64,000 nucleotides of DNA from Plectosphaerella cucumerina (lineage: Eukaryota; Ascomycota; Sordariomycetes; Glomerellales; Plectosphaerellaceae), in contig JAGPXD010000001.1 in the NCBI GenBank assembly GCA_020746995.1, forward strand, positions 2,418,001-2,482,000, in the 5' to 3' direction. Within the stretch, counting starts at the first letter, position 1. The number at the start of each line of letters is the position of its first letter. Of the stretch, positions 25,430 through 36,542 are shown piece by piece. Under the pieces are notes generated by a model. The model was not told the origin of the DNA and searched no databases. It was given only the letters and a program-made list of their open reading frames with translations. The position numbers and the translations under genes are program-made.

Positions 25430-28023
25430 TCACCGCCGGGTCTTCTCGTCGTAGTCATCGTCGTCGTCGCTGTCACCACCAATGACATGCTGCTCCTCCT
25501 CGGTGCTTCCCCTCGCCCGGCCGGCCTCCCGTCCGCGCGCCGGCTCCTCCTGGTCCCTATACGCGCCAGGGATGAAGTCCTCGTCGTCGTCGCTGCCGCC
25601 AGCAAAGGCGTCGTACAGCTCGCCACCGCGCGTGCGCCGCTTGCCGGCCGCCACGCCCTTCTCGCCCTTGTTGAGGCCCTCGGCCTCCTCCTCGTTGATG
25701 AGCTCAAATTCGTAGTTCTCCCGCGTGTTGCTGGCGTTGCGCTTCCTCTGCCAGAGGAACCATCCGCCCAGACCCAGGCAGAAGACGACGATGAGACCAA
25801 GCGCGCCGTAGATCCACGCCTGCGCCTTCTCCGAGACGCCGAACGACGGCAGCCACGAGACCCAGTTGGAGTTGGTCGGCGACTGCGCCGCGTCCTGAGT
25901 GCCCGAGGGAGCGGCTGAGGCTGTCGGGGTAGCCTCAGCAGACACGACGCTGCTGGACTTGGCCTTGGTCGGCCTGTCAGGGTGGTCCGCAGCCTCCGTG
26001 GGGTGCGACACAGCCGAGTGGGTCATGGAAGTGGTCTCGGCGACCTTGGTCGTGGTCACAATCTTGGCGTGATCGTCGTCGTCGTTGTCCGAAGGCATGG
26101 GCAGCTTGGTGGCCTTGTCGGCATCGATCGACTCGCCCCAGAACTTCATGTGGAAGTCGGTGAATGTGCCCTGGTGCTCGTTGGACACGGCGTCCTTGAT
26201 GACGACGGTCCACTTGCCGACACCGCTCTCGCCCCTATCATCATACAAGTCAGTCTTCTGCATCCCAGTTGTCCTGCGACAGGCTGAACTTACCAATGAG
26301 CAACAGTCATGAAGGTCCAGTCCTCCCAACCCTTCCTGGCGGTGTCGTACTTGCGGGTGGTGGCGATGTGGCTGACGATGCCCGAGGGGCTGATGAGGTC
26401 GGCGCTGAGCTCACCGCGCGACGTGTGGTTAACGTTCATCGTGACGGTGATGTGCTCAACGCGCTCCAGGTTGGCGGCCTTGAGGTCATCGGCCGTCACC
26501 TCGTGAGTGATGGCCAGGCCGTCCTGGCCCTGAGGAATGGCCTGGTTAACGTGGATCCAGGGCGAGTAGTACCAGGCCTGGGGCTTGACGAGCTCCCAAG
26601 TCTTGGCGGCCTGAACGATGGAGTAGGCGTCGATCTTGCCGAAGCCGTAGGTGTGGCTGAACTTGACGCCCAGAGGGGTCGTCTGCCACTCCTCCTTGTC
26701 AACGTTGACGGGAACCGCAGTCTTGACCTGCAGCCACTGGAGGTCGCGCCAAGTGAGCTCGGGGCGGACGCTCAGGACCAGAGCGTAGATACCGGCACCG
26801 AGGGGCGCGGCGGCCGAGGTACCACCGTGGCCGTCGTAGCAGCTGTTCTGGCCAACGTCGGTGGTGTGGATGGCGTCATTGGCACCGCTGCTGTACGTGA
26901 CGACCATCTGGGCCGAGCACTTCTCCGAGTAGTACGGGTGCTGGCCGGTGCGGTCGATGGCACCCACGGTGATGCTGTAGATGGAGTTCGTGTATCCGTC
27001 GTAGTTACAGTTATCCTCGCGCGAAGCGCCGTTGCCGCTGGCGAAGACGTAGATGGAGCCCTTGCCGTCGCGGCCGTCCTGGATGCCCTTGAGCATGGCC
27101 TTCTTGATGAGAATGCCGGGTGCGTCCATCGACTTGCCGTCGTCGGGCGGTCCCCACGAGCACGAGTAGATGTGGTTGTGCTGGTAGTCGTAGGTCATAG
27201 CCACGGCCTCGTCAGCGTCTGAGATGAGCTTGCTGAGGATGCGAAGGCCCGAGACCTTGGAGTCGTAGGCCACGCCGACGCCGCACACGTCGTTCTTGGC
27301 TGCTGCCACCTCGCCGGCGCAGCGAGTACCGTGCCGGTCATCGGACAGCTTGGGTCTCGGCTCGTCCTGGTGGTCGTTGAAGTCGTAAGAGCCGGCGGCG
27401 TAGTAGTTGGGCTTGAGGTCGTCCGAGTACATATCCAGGCCGTCGTCGACGATGGAGACAGTGACGTTGTGTCCGGTGACGCCCTCAATCCACAGGCTGG
27501 TCACGTTGACATCGTGCCCCGGTTGGACCGTGTTGAATAGATGCCACTGGTCGTTGAAGATGGGATCGTTGATGCCCAGCGTCTGGGCGAGCGAGCGCTG
27601 CTTCTGGGTGAGAGCGACGTCCGGAAGCTGCCGGGGGGCGACAGAGGGCTTCTCCAGGTCTGGCGACGCAACGGGGATCCTCTTCTCCCAGGGTTTCCGC
27701 ACGACCTGCCTCTGGGCAAAGCGCACGCCGTCCAGGACATCAGAGCCGCCGAGGTCACGTTTCCGCCTCCTGCTCTCCCGGAGGGCAGGCTTGACGAGGT
27801 CGTCCTCCCCACGCTTGCCGGAGAAGACGTGGTGGCCGTCCATGCCACCGCCCAGCTCGCCCTCGTGCGACAGGCCGAGGCGCGCGCCAACGAGTTCCGG
27901 GGACGTTGAGCTGTCGAGCTCAAGGACATAGTAGTCGCTCGTTTCGTAGTTTCGGGGCTTGAGCTTCGTCGCCGATGCGGCGGTCGCGATGCCCAGAAGG
28001 CCGAGTACTGCGCCGGCCCTCAT
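25430..28023 (-). CDS. KEX2: Kexin, Golgi proprotein convertase (S8B subtilisin family), 844 aa
   Basis: Exons are 28023-26294 and 26234-25430, with a 59-nt intron (GTAAGT...TAG) inside the P domain. Domain order: signal peptide (about 1-18); prodomain with dibasic sites (RRRKR 85-89, KR 114-115); catalytic domain with Asp193 (VDDG), His231 (RHGTRCAG), oxyanion Asn331 (ASGNG) and Ser403 (GGTSAAAP); P/Homo-B domain to about 615; a Ser/Thr/Ala-rich stalk; one transmembrane helix (about 717-738); and an acidic cytosolic tail. The tail carries NYEFELI (about 750-756), resembling the Tyr-based late-Golgi retention signal of yeast Kex2. It cleaves secretory precursors after KR/RR in the late Golgi. 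All catalytic residues are present. Confidence 0.97.
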
Positions 28024-29194
28024 GATGGACAGCGGCGTCTGAAAGGAACCCTGGCGGAAGGGGAGGCGTAGGGGTTCGAAAAGAAGGACGGGTGCTTCAG
28101 GACAGCAGCATAGGAAGAGGTCGTCGTCGTGATCGCGCAGAAGGTGTTCGAATGAAGTTGTAGACTGGGCAAGTAGAAGAGTACAAGTCAGCGATTACAC
28201 TCGAAGGAAGGGGCCACGTCCAGAAACGTGGCGCTGGTTACGGGACGGCATGGCCCCCCAAAGGGCTCAGGTAACGCGACGAGGAATCCCAGGGCGCGGT
28301 GCGACAGTGTGCAACATACCTTGTGCCAGTAGTTGGTCCTGCGGCGGCCGTATTCCGAACCAGCGAGAAAAGGGACGGGGCAGGCGAGGGAATTCGATAA
28401 TGGAGGTTAGGGAGGTAGGGACAATTGGCCAAGGGGGCACTTTTTGGGCTGGATCTCGACCGGTAGATTAAACATGGGCAATCCGAGGCCGGGCCCTGGG
28501 CTGAGAAAGACGGATGTGCACTGCGTGGCCTTCTCGAACTGAGCCCCCTTTGTTACCTAATGAAGCAGCCCAGGCCCGCCGGCAAATCCAAAGGGTCCTC
28601 GGTACTCGAACGGTTCGAGGTGGCGCGGCGCCCCCGATACGGTGCTATCGCCGCCCGCGCGCCAGCATAGGACCCTCTTGCTAATGCCCCATCTCCTTCA
28701 CCTTTCACCTCCCACCTGCCTGCCCAAAACTCAGCTTCCTATTCAGGTCTGTTTCAAGCCCCCAATACAATGCGGGATGCTTCCCCTTGCAAGCCCAGTT
28801 ATCTCAGTACACATGCCGCCAAACCGAAACCCCTCTAGACCGGCGTCTCGCCAGCGACACCTTCTCGTTCGGGTACCCGGCTAACAGCCTGCAGGAGCAG
28901 ACTGGAGCTCTCGGGTGCCCCGACCCGCACTGACCAGCGATCCCTGACGTGCCAAGTCTCACCACACGGGCACTAGAATCGCTCCCTCGACCATCTCAAA
29001 ACATCAGGAGCAGCGGTATCCTGGAAACATCTGGGGAGCATACGAGTAGCACAGGCGAGCTCGGCTCCGAGCACGGTGTGACTGGCGATCAGGGTCATTA
29101 ATCAAGAAGCAATGGTATTACGGCCAGCCTTGACCCGGCCTTTGGGATACATCCTCTACCAACCCAACTATCCTACCTACTTACGATAACAGCC
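28024..29194. other. Intergenic, 1.17 kb
   Basis: This stretch holds the KEX2 promoter and leader on the minus strand and the 3' flank of SNX4. Sequence 28560-29000 is C-rich without coding signals. No gene is supported. Confidence 0.55.
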
Positions 29195-30722
29195 CTACAG
29201 ATCCCCGCGGCTACCCTGGATGAGCTGCCTGCCCGGCGGCTCAGGGTGTGACGTGGGCTCGGACACGCCCTGCTTCTCCATGTCCCTGACGTATCGCTCC
29301 CACACATCGATGACCTTGGTGTAGTACACATCGTGCGCGTCGGCGAGCCCGCCCATCTGCTTCCGGAACTCGAGCCTCTTGATGCGCTCAAAGTCCTGCA
29401 CCTCCTTGACCGCTTCGTTGTCGAACGCTTCGCTCGTGCGCTTGGCCTGCTCGATGGCTGTCGTCAAGTCGTCGATGCGCCTCTCGACCTTGACTCGGCG
29501 CTCCCGCTTGGCCTGCTCGTGGTCCACGCCGCGGACGTCCTCGAGCTTGCGTGTGATGAACCCACTCGCCCCGGCCAGGCCCGTCGGACCGTATCCGGAC
29601 TGAAGGCTGTCCCTCTCGGCGGTGGCCTTGTTGAGATACTCGATGAGCTGCTCAAAGTCGACCTGCTTCTGCTCGCGCGCCTTGAGGAGGTTCTTCACCG
29701 CCGTGCTGTACGCCTGCATGTCCCTCAGGCTGCCGAGGTAGTCCTGATCGGTGACGTCCCTGAGGTCACGCATTCCCTGCGATGAGTCTTCAATCGACGC
29801 CGCAAAGTGGTGCACCGCAGTCTCGACGCCGGGCTCCAGCATGATGAGCTTCTGGAACTGCTCGGCAAGATCCTTCTGGTCCGTCTCAATGTCGTTCTCC
29901 CTCCGCGCCACCCGGGCCACGATCTTCTCGATCTGCGCCAGGTCCTCGTCCAGCTTGTCGCTGCGTTCCCGAACCTCGACGAAGCGCTTGTCAGGCTTGT
30001 GGACCTTGGAGAACGCCGTCATGAAGGAGTCGGTGAGGTTATCGAAGACGCCACCGCTGCCCGCGTCGCTTGTGGATGACGCCCTTGAACCCCGGCTGCG
30101 CATCGTGGCGTTCCAGTCATGGCTCTCGAGGAAGATGTGAAGGATATCGGCGCGGCGGAGCACAGGGTGCATCGACAGGCGGGTGAGGAAGCGCTGCAGC
30201 GAATGCGCCCGGCGGTTGGTAAAGTCAGGGCCGAACCGGTCGCCCCGGACGTACTCCATGCGCTGCTTGTCGGGGAGAGGCGGGACGGCGGCCGTCGGGT
30301 AGTCTTTGCTGAGCACCTTGTACAGGAAGACGAAGTCCGTAAATCGTCTGCGTATGTTGCTCGTGGACTTTTGGAAGGCTGGGAAGGTAGACTGCAGTCA
30401 CGGGTCAGCCCAAGGCCACAATCCGAAGGACACCCACGCCACGCCATCGCACACTCACATAGGTAGTCACCAGGTAGGACACAAAGACGTCTTTAGCGCC
30501 CTCGTTCTCCTTCAGAGGATGCGACACGGTGCACTCGAGCACCTCGGTGCCGATGGCCGCAGCATCCGGATGTCCCGCATCGGGGCTCTGGAGGCCGTTG
30601 CTGTCCCTGTCTCTGGGGTGATCAAAGTCGGCAGACGCGGGGCCCGGTGACTGCTCCTCAGCCGCCGCCCGGTCGCTGTGCCAGGAGACGCTGGAGAAGT
30701 CATCCTGCTCGATCCTCGCCAT
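29195..30722 (-). CDS. SNX4: Sorting nexin 4 (Snx4/Atg24), PX-BAR protein, 486 aa
   Basis: Exons are 30722-30459 and 30391-29195, with a 67-nt intron (GTGAGT...CAG). After a disordered acidic N-terminus, a PX domain (about 58-180) has the phosphoinositide-binding RRRFTDFVFLY motif and the LPDKQRMEYVRGDRF proline/basic loop. A BAR-type helical region (about 215-470) follows, containing KPDKRFVEVRERSDKLDEDL and long amphipathic helices. Snx4 binds PI3P on endosomes, dimerises with a second nexin and retrieves Snc1-type cargo to the Golgi. In fungi it is also needed for selective autophagy (Cvt, pexophagy). Length and domain order match fungal Snx4. Confidence 0.95.
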
Positions 30723-31583
30723 TGTGTCGACAGCTTCGGACGGGGACGTGGGGCTGATCCCGGCAGGTCTGGAGGGCGTGAGACAAGCGGGGGGATGATG
30801 CGAGGAATGCTGGAAGATGCGAATTCGAAAGAATGATGGCGCCGGTTCCTCTGCGCTGACAATGGCCTCGGCCTTGCTAATCAGGTCGTCTCTCGTCGCT
30901 TCAGGTGCAGCTATTTGGGGTGTTTGCGGTAGTGAGGTAAGGTAAGGTAGTTCGAGTCGGGTTCAGAAGTGGGAGAGCTGCACCGCCCTTGAACCTTGGA
31001 ACTCGTCACCGGAGGACAGCGGATGTCCTGATTGGTCACGAGTGTGAGCCTAGAAGTGGGGCATCGCTCCTCGGTGTGGTGCTGCCACGGTATCCGTGCA
31101 CCGTCGCTGAAGCCACCCCAACGTTCCCCTCTGCCGTCATCAGCCAGAGGCCCCTGTGCCAGCAAGACAGCGACACTTCACCCGTCACATCTTACGAGCA
31201 CCACCTTGCCCGACGTCAGGCTTCAGCTCATCCACATCTCGCACTTGAGTACATGTAGTCTATTGTCTCGTATGATACACATCAGACGTCGCGAGCCGCA
31301 AACGTGTACAAAACAGGGTGTGGTCTATCTGATCTGAGTGAGATGAATGTGTTCTATCAGGAGGAGAGGCAACCCTCAGTATGTTGCCCCCCTCATTGTG
31401 CGTCATGCCCAACCCGCTCGTCTCTTTTTTACATGCCCTCTTCCGGCGGTGTTGCCCGGGGCATACAGATGTGATGGAACAAATGAAATGGGTTACGGGG
31501 TGTCAGCGGCAAGGAAACGCCCCCGAGATGTGTTTCGGGTGCCGTCTCTTCGCTGCCGCCGCCGTAGTGGTGGTGTCAAACTC
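30723..31583. other. Intergenic, 861 bp
   Basis: This stretch holds the upstream region of SNX4 and the 3' flank of MDM38. I see no coding, RNA or repeat feature. Confidence 0.55.
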
Positions 31584-33164
31584 TTACACGTCCTTCTTCG
31601 CCTCGTCAACCTTCTTCGTCTCCAGCTCGGCACGCTTCCGGGCCGCGAGCATCTCCTGCTCCGCGGCCTGGGCCTCGGCGACCTGGCTGGCGGCCACCGT
31701 CTTGGCCTCGACCGTGTCGGTGGGCTCATCCTTCTCGTCAATGTTGTCAACATCGCGAGGGGTTGCGAAGCCGGTGCTGGCGTTCTCCTCGTTCTGGGCA
31801 GTCTCCTCCTCGATGAGCTCCTGCTGCTCCTTGAGGACCTCGAGACGCTGCTTGTTGGTCGCAGCGCCCTCGGCGGTCTGCACCTCGAGGGTGATCTCGT
31901 GGAGCAGCTCATCAGGGATGGAGGACAGCACGCCGACGAGGGCGTCGATCTGACTGGTGTTGCCGCCGGCGCCCTGGCCGTACATGTAGGCGTTGCTGAG
32001 GACGAGGATGGTCGAGGGGACGCCGTCCTTCAGCCGCAGGTCAAGCCACTGTGACAGGTACTCCCTCATCCGCGCGGGCGAAACGCTCTGGGTGCGGATG
32101 CCGCGGCTCGCGCAGGCCAGCTGCAGCTCGCCCGAGGTGAGGCTGTCGACGCCCTCGTAGGCGATCTGCCTGTCGTCACGCTTGATCTGCCTCATGCGGT
32201 GCCGGATCTGGTACCGCAGCATGTTGTCCGTACCAAACGTGTTGAGGTTCATGTACCGGCAGATGGAGACGAGCTGCGGCCGCGACAGGTTGTCGAGGGT
32301 CAGATCGTCCTTGAAGACGCGGCAGGCGCGGATAACGTCCTCATGGGTGGGGTTCTCGCCCGACGTGCGCAGCTTGCGGAAGAAGGTGATAAACTCCTCC
32401 GTGTGCGTGGCGGCCGTCGTCACGGGTAAACCGCTCTCCTTCATGCTCTGCTGCAGGAAGGCGCTGACCTCCTTGCGAGTGGCCCGCAGCATGGAGGACT
32501 TTGCGTCCTTGGACTTCTGGGCCTCGTAGGTGCTGGGCAGCATGTTGGGGAACAGCTTGAGCGCGACAGGCAGCAGCAGTTCCGCGAAGGGCACGATGAC
32601 GAACATCGAGAAGGGGATGAGGCGGCCGAGGTCCTGCACGGTGCGCTTCAGCTGCCTGCTCTCTCTCCGGCTCAGCTCATAGCCGGCAGCCATCTTGAGA
32701 GCGAGGCGAGTGCTGATCTTGACCTCTGTGGCGAGCAGCTTGGTGCCGTCCCAGTAGTGGTGCGCCTCCTTCTTGACCTTTTGCCACACCGTCAGCTTCT
32801 TCTCGTCCTTCTTGGCCTCCTTCTTCTCCACGGAGGCCTTGGTAGCGGCGAGCTCGGTCAGGCTGGCTTCGGTGTCGGACTTGCCAGCCTTCTCTGCGTC
32901 TTGAGCGGAGGCCTTGGCGACGTCATCCTTTGCGCCCTGGGTCGTGCCGGTCGACTTGGATGCCGCAGCAGGCTCCTTCGGGAGAGGCTTCTTAGCCGCC
33001 TCAACGTTGAAGCCCGGGGGCGGGCCCGAAGTGCCCTGCTGGTGGTTGTGGTGATCGGTGCCGATGTGGCGGATGGGAACGAGGATGGCGAGGGCCGAAG
33101 TCTTCCGGGGGAGGTGCCTAGCATGGCGGCTCAGAACGCCAGCCGACAGGACGAGGCCGGACAT
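31584..33164 (-). CDS. MDM38: Mitochondrial inner membrane LETM1/Mdm38 protein, 526 aa
   Basis: This is a single-exon gene. The first 36 residues (SRHARHLPRKTSALAILVPIRHIG) are basic, without acidic residues, fitting a mitochondrial presequence. An Ala/Lys-rich linker leads to the LETM1 domain: an amphipathic KKEAHHYWDGTKLLATEVK segment, the single transmembrane helix (about 184-205) with its embedded proline (IPFSMFVIVPFAELLLP), and the conserved ribosome-binding-like fold through SICRYMNLNTFGTDNMLRYQ. It ends in a coiled coil. Mdm38/LETM1 acts in mitochondrial K+/H+ exchange and in membrane insertion of mitochondrially encoded proteins. No EF hand is seen, as usual for fungi. Confidence 0.95.
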   Translation of the reverse strand: MSGLVLSAGVLSRHARHLPRKTSALAILVPIRHIGTDHHNHQQGTSGPPPGFNVEAAKKPLPKEPAAASKSTGTTQGAKDDVAKASAQDAEKAGKSDTEASLTELAATKASVEKKEAKKDEKKLTVWQKVKKEAHHYWDGTKLLATEVKISTRLALKMAAGYELSRRESRQLKRTVQDLGRLIPFSMFVIVPFAELLLPVALKLFPNMLPSTYEAQKSKDAKSSMLRATRKEVSAFLQQSMKESGLPVTTAATHTEEFITFFRKLRTSGENPTHEDVIRACRVFKDDLTLDNLSRPQLVSICRYMNLNTFGTDNMLRYQIRHRMRQIKRDDRQIAYEGVDSLTSGELQLACASRGIRTQSVSPARMREYLSQWLDLRLKDGVPSTILVLSNAYMYGQGAGGNTSQIDALVGVLSSIPDELLHEITLEVQTAEGAATNKQRLEVLKEQQELIEEETAQNEENASTGFATPRDVDNIDEKDEPTDTVEAKTVAASQVAEAQAAEQEMLAARKRAELETKKVDEAKKDV

Positions 33165-35061
33165 TGCGCGTGCTACAGTCGAGGTGTTAGCTGGTGAAGG
33201 AGGCCAGAGGGGGGCGAGGGGCAGCAGTGCTGACCATTCCCGGCAAAGGGGTTTGCGACGACCGCCCGGCGGGCGACGTTGGCAGAAGTGCTCATTGCCG
33301 AAACGAAGCCGAGAAAGTTGAAGATGGAACAGGTGTCGCTACCGTGATGGAACAGTCATGGGTGGATGCGAGTGTGTCGGGTTGATTTTCGATGGAGGGC
33401 GTTGTAGTTGAGAGTGATGCGGGATGGATGGAAAGAATCAGCAACCGGACCAAACACTCAGCTGCATGTTGGGCTTAGTGTTCATCTGGGGTCTTAAAGA
33501 CTGGACGGACGGGATGGCGAATAGCGGGAACCTTGCGTCCGGCTTCCGACGCATCCCTTGCGCTGACTGGACTTGGCACGTCTTGCGACGCAAGCGGGTA
33601 GCGCTAGAGCGAGTTGGGACGGGGTTAAACGTCGGCTTCGTGGCCATGTCGAAGTCACGTGGCATGTCACGATGGGAACGGCCCGATGGCCCCTGCAGCA
33701 CTGCCAGGAACTGGGACACCGATCTCGGTCTTTTTGGACTCGTTCGCTGCCGAGTCGGGGTTTCCATCTGTGGACGGGGTCGGCGTCGGTGGTCGGCCTT
33801 TGAAACGGGGACAGCGGGGGAGATGCAGGCCACATCGGTGAGGCGTAAGCAAGCACGCGTGTCCAGTATGACCGTTGAGCGAAGAGCGAAGAACGCATAC
33901 GGGATGTCCGGATGCCATCATCATTGCGGTATGGATAGCATAACAGCGCCCGGAGCCATCAACTTTGCATGCCAACTCGATGCTCAAGATCACTGAGAAA
34001 TGTGGTGGCAAACAGGACCTGGCATCTTGACGGAAGCGACGACCCTGCCTGCGGGGAATGATGATGGTTTGAGCCCCTTGCCTATCCATCCGGCCGTCCC
34101 TTCTCTTCCCCCTCCTTCCCCCAATTTAGAACCAACTTCCAGGTTTCTAAGCAAATCTGATCAACGCCCACACCGTGACCCAGCGGCGATCGTCAAGCAG
34201 ACAGCCGACATGGATCTCTGGGCACCTTCCATGTGCGACGTCCGAGGCGCGCCCACTGATGAATGGTCAGGGCCAGGGTCCAGGCCCGTGCATTCCACCA
34301 CGCCCCCGGACCTAACGCAAGCCCCGTCGTTGCCACCGAACTGCACCACACCACTGGCACTGGCACTCGCTCACCAAACTGAACACCGCCCCGGCGTCCA
34401 TCTCAACAACCCGACCGTCCGCCCTGGGCAGTGGCAGTGGCACCGCCGCCCATCGGCGCCGCGGGGAGCGGATCCCCTCCCCCCCAAGCTTCACCTGCAG
34501 GCTGCTGCATGGCCGTCACACAACCCCAAGCTACAGTACCACCGTCGCTGCATCTCCCCTTCATCCATTTCCCCAGCCGGATTGCCGGACCACCACCTCG
34601 CGTTGCGGCTTGTGAAGTTCGTCCCGCTAGCAACTCCTCGGCTGTTCGTCCGCTCATCTTCATCAACCTCCCGCTCCATCCCTCTCGCCCCGCGCGCACC
34701 CTTCTTCCTTATTTCCAATCCGCCCAATCTACTTTCCCTTGCTAAACTATATTTGTCTCCCCATTGCGTCGTCCCAGTGTTCTAAGCCCTTTCTCCGCCG
34801 CCCCCCCCCCTTCCACTTCTCGCGTGCACTTCTCGGTCCCAGGGTCCCGCCTTTCGCGACCAAAGGACCCTCCCGTTCCATACAATTTCCGCCCCGCGCC
34901 GGATCGAACGAGTCGGCCAGCTTCGCCGTTTCCCTCGCCGCGTTCTGAGGATTCTCGACTCGACCCTTGGACCGGCTTTCTTTTCTTCCTATACCCCTCG
35001 CATCTCTCCCGCCACATAGCCAGCATACCCCCGACCCCTTCGAAACCATTTGCAGCATACT
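33165..35061. other. Divergent intergenic region, 1.9 kb
   Basis: Promoters of MDM38 (-) and the adenylate kinase gene (+) lie here. From about 34680 the plus strand is pyrimidine-rich, including a C10 run at 34801-34810, a typical strong-promoter/leader composition in filamentous ascomycetes. The longest ORF (34000-34785) is proline/serine low-complexity without family resemblance and was not accepted. Confidence 0.6.
34801..34810. repeat. Poly-C tract in CT-rich leader of adenylate kinase gene
   Basis: Ten C in a row sit within a CT-rich block about 250 bp upstream of the adenylate kinase ATG, part of the pyrimidine-rich core promoter or leader. Confidence 0.8.
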
Positions 35062-35938
35062 ATGAGACTTCGGCGAGCCGCCCGTGTCATCCTCATCGGT
35101 GCGCCCGGTGTCGGCAAGGGAACACAGTCGGAGCGCCTCCTGCAGCGCTTCCCTCAGCTCCAGTCCGTCAGCACGGGCGACCTCCTTCGGAACAATGTCA
35201 AGGCACGCACGCCTCTCGGTACGTTCTCGACGCTGTGCTACACCAACACATTGGCGCCCCACTGACACCTCTCCTCCAGGCATCAAGGTCGAGAACACGA
35301 TCAAGTCGGGCGGTCTCGTCGCCGACGACTTGATCATGCGCCTCATCTCCAACGAACTCTACAAGAACGGCTGGTTGCATATCAGGCCAAAGGTCATGAC
35401 GCTGGCATCCTCGGCCATGGGTGCCCATGCGGCCTCCGCCGACTCCTTCCAGGAGCTCCCCATGGACGATTTCATCACCACGTCCGACCTCGACACCCAC
35501 GCACCCCCATCTGCATCTGAGGACCCCTCTGCCTCCTTCATTCTCGACGGCTTCCCGCGCACAGCATCCCAGGCCGAGGTCTGCGACAAGATGATCCCCA
35601 TCAACCTCGTCGTCAACCTCAAGACCCCATACAACGTCATCATCGATCGCATCTCCAGCCGCTGGGTCCACGAGCCCTCCGGCCGAGTCTACAATACCTC
35701 CTTCCACCCTCCCAAGGTGGCCGGCCGCGACGACGTAACAGGTGAGCCGCTCTCGCAGCGGCCCGATGACACGGAGGAGGTCTACCGCGAGCGCTACCGC
35801 AAGTTCCAGCAGACAAGCGAGCCCCTCCTCGAGCACTACGCCAAGAGGGGCGTCCTCGTCGAAGTCGAGGGCATGAGCAGCGACGAGATCAGCCCCCATT
35901 TGTACCGCGAGTTTGAGCGTCGCTTCGTCGAGGGCTGA
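35062..35938 (+). CDS. ADK2: Adenylate kinase, mitochondrial GTP:AMP phosphotransferase type, 271 aa
   Basis: Exons are 35062-35218 and 35280-35938, with a 61-nt intron (GTACGT...CAG). Motifs are the P-loop GAPGVGKGT (residues 13-21), the NMP-binding STGDLLR, the DGFPRT motif and a LID region (GRVYNTSFHPPK...GEPLSQRPDD). A long LID without zinc-binding cysteines is usual for the mitochondrial matrix (AK3-like) branch. The basic N-terminus (MRLRRAAR) directly before the P-loop could serve as an internal targeting signal. An extra segment of about 45 residues separates the NMP domain from SFILDGFPRT; it lacks splice signals and stays in frame, so it is translated. The enzyme interconverts adenine nucleotides, with either ATP or GTP as possible donor. 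Confidence 0.9.
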
Positions 35939-36542
35939 GAAGCGCGCGGCCACTGATTTCCAGCCACATTCGCTTTTTTTCATATACTATGGGCGTTTTC
36001 AAACGGTGTACGGGCGGCCCCTCCAAAGGGCGTGAGGGCGGCAGGCGGGCGTGTGTTCGAGATATCCTTGTTCGACCCTCCCCTATGGTTCGTGGGACGG
36101 GCGGCTGGGCCGGTGCGGGACGACACTGCCGGCCCTCCTGGAGTTTCTGTGCTGGCGACTTCTGGCACGGCGTTGGGATCCTTTGAAATGGCTGGGTTGT
36201 TTAACGGCTGTCCTTTTTCTTGTATATGCTTATGTCGGCCGTAGCTGGCCTGTATCAATATCAAGAGTCGAAGTTGACCCGTCTTCGCTGGTACCTGGAC
36301 TGTGCATACACCTGAGCGTCACAAGGGAGATATGTGCAAGCGTTGGCAGAAATGTCTCTTCGCTGGATAGTATACAAGGAAAGCAGGAGCGCCGTCGCGA
36401 TTCCAAGTCATAAAACACCGTCCTGTTCCGCGGCGGCGCCTTCGTCGCCCGCGGCATTGTACGCATTGCTATGCGACAGCCAAAACCGGTAGTCTCATAT
36501 GCAAAAAGAAAGTACGTAAAGCTAATTCGCATCTCATTCCCA
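35939..36542. other. Convergent intergenic region, 604 bp
   Basis: This region lies between the adenylate kinase stop and the ERD2-like stop. Only 3' UTR-type sequence is seen. Confidence 0.55.

Noticed and set aside
26269..27222. 317-aa ORF antisense to KEX2
   Set aside because: It is a mirror frame of a GC-rich gene; low-complexity Val/Asp/Gly composition and no motif. Similar antisense shadows lie over PhoD (20654-21853), eRF3 (58506-59534) and the PEPCK gene (53045-53575).
34000..34785. 261-aa ORF on the plus strand
   Set aside because: It is Pro/Ser low-complexity sequence in a CT-rich promoter region, overlaps ORFs in other frames, and has no family resemblance.
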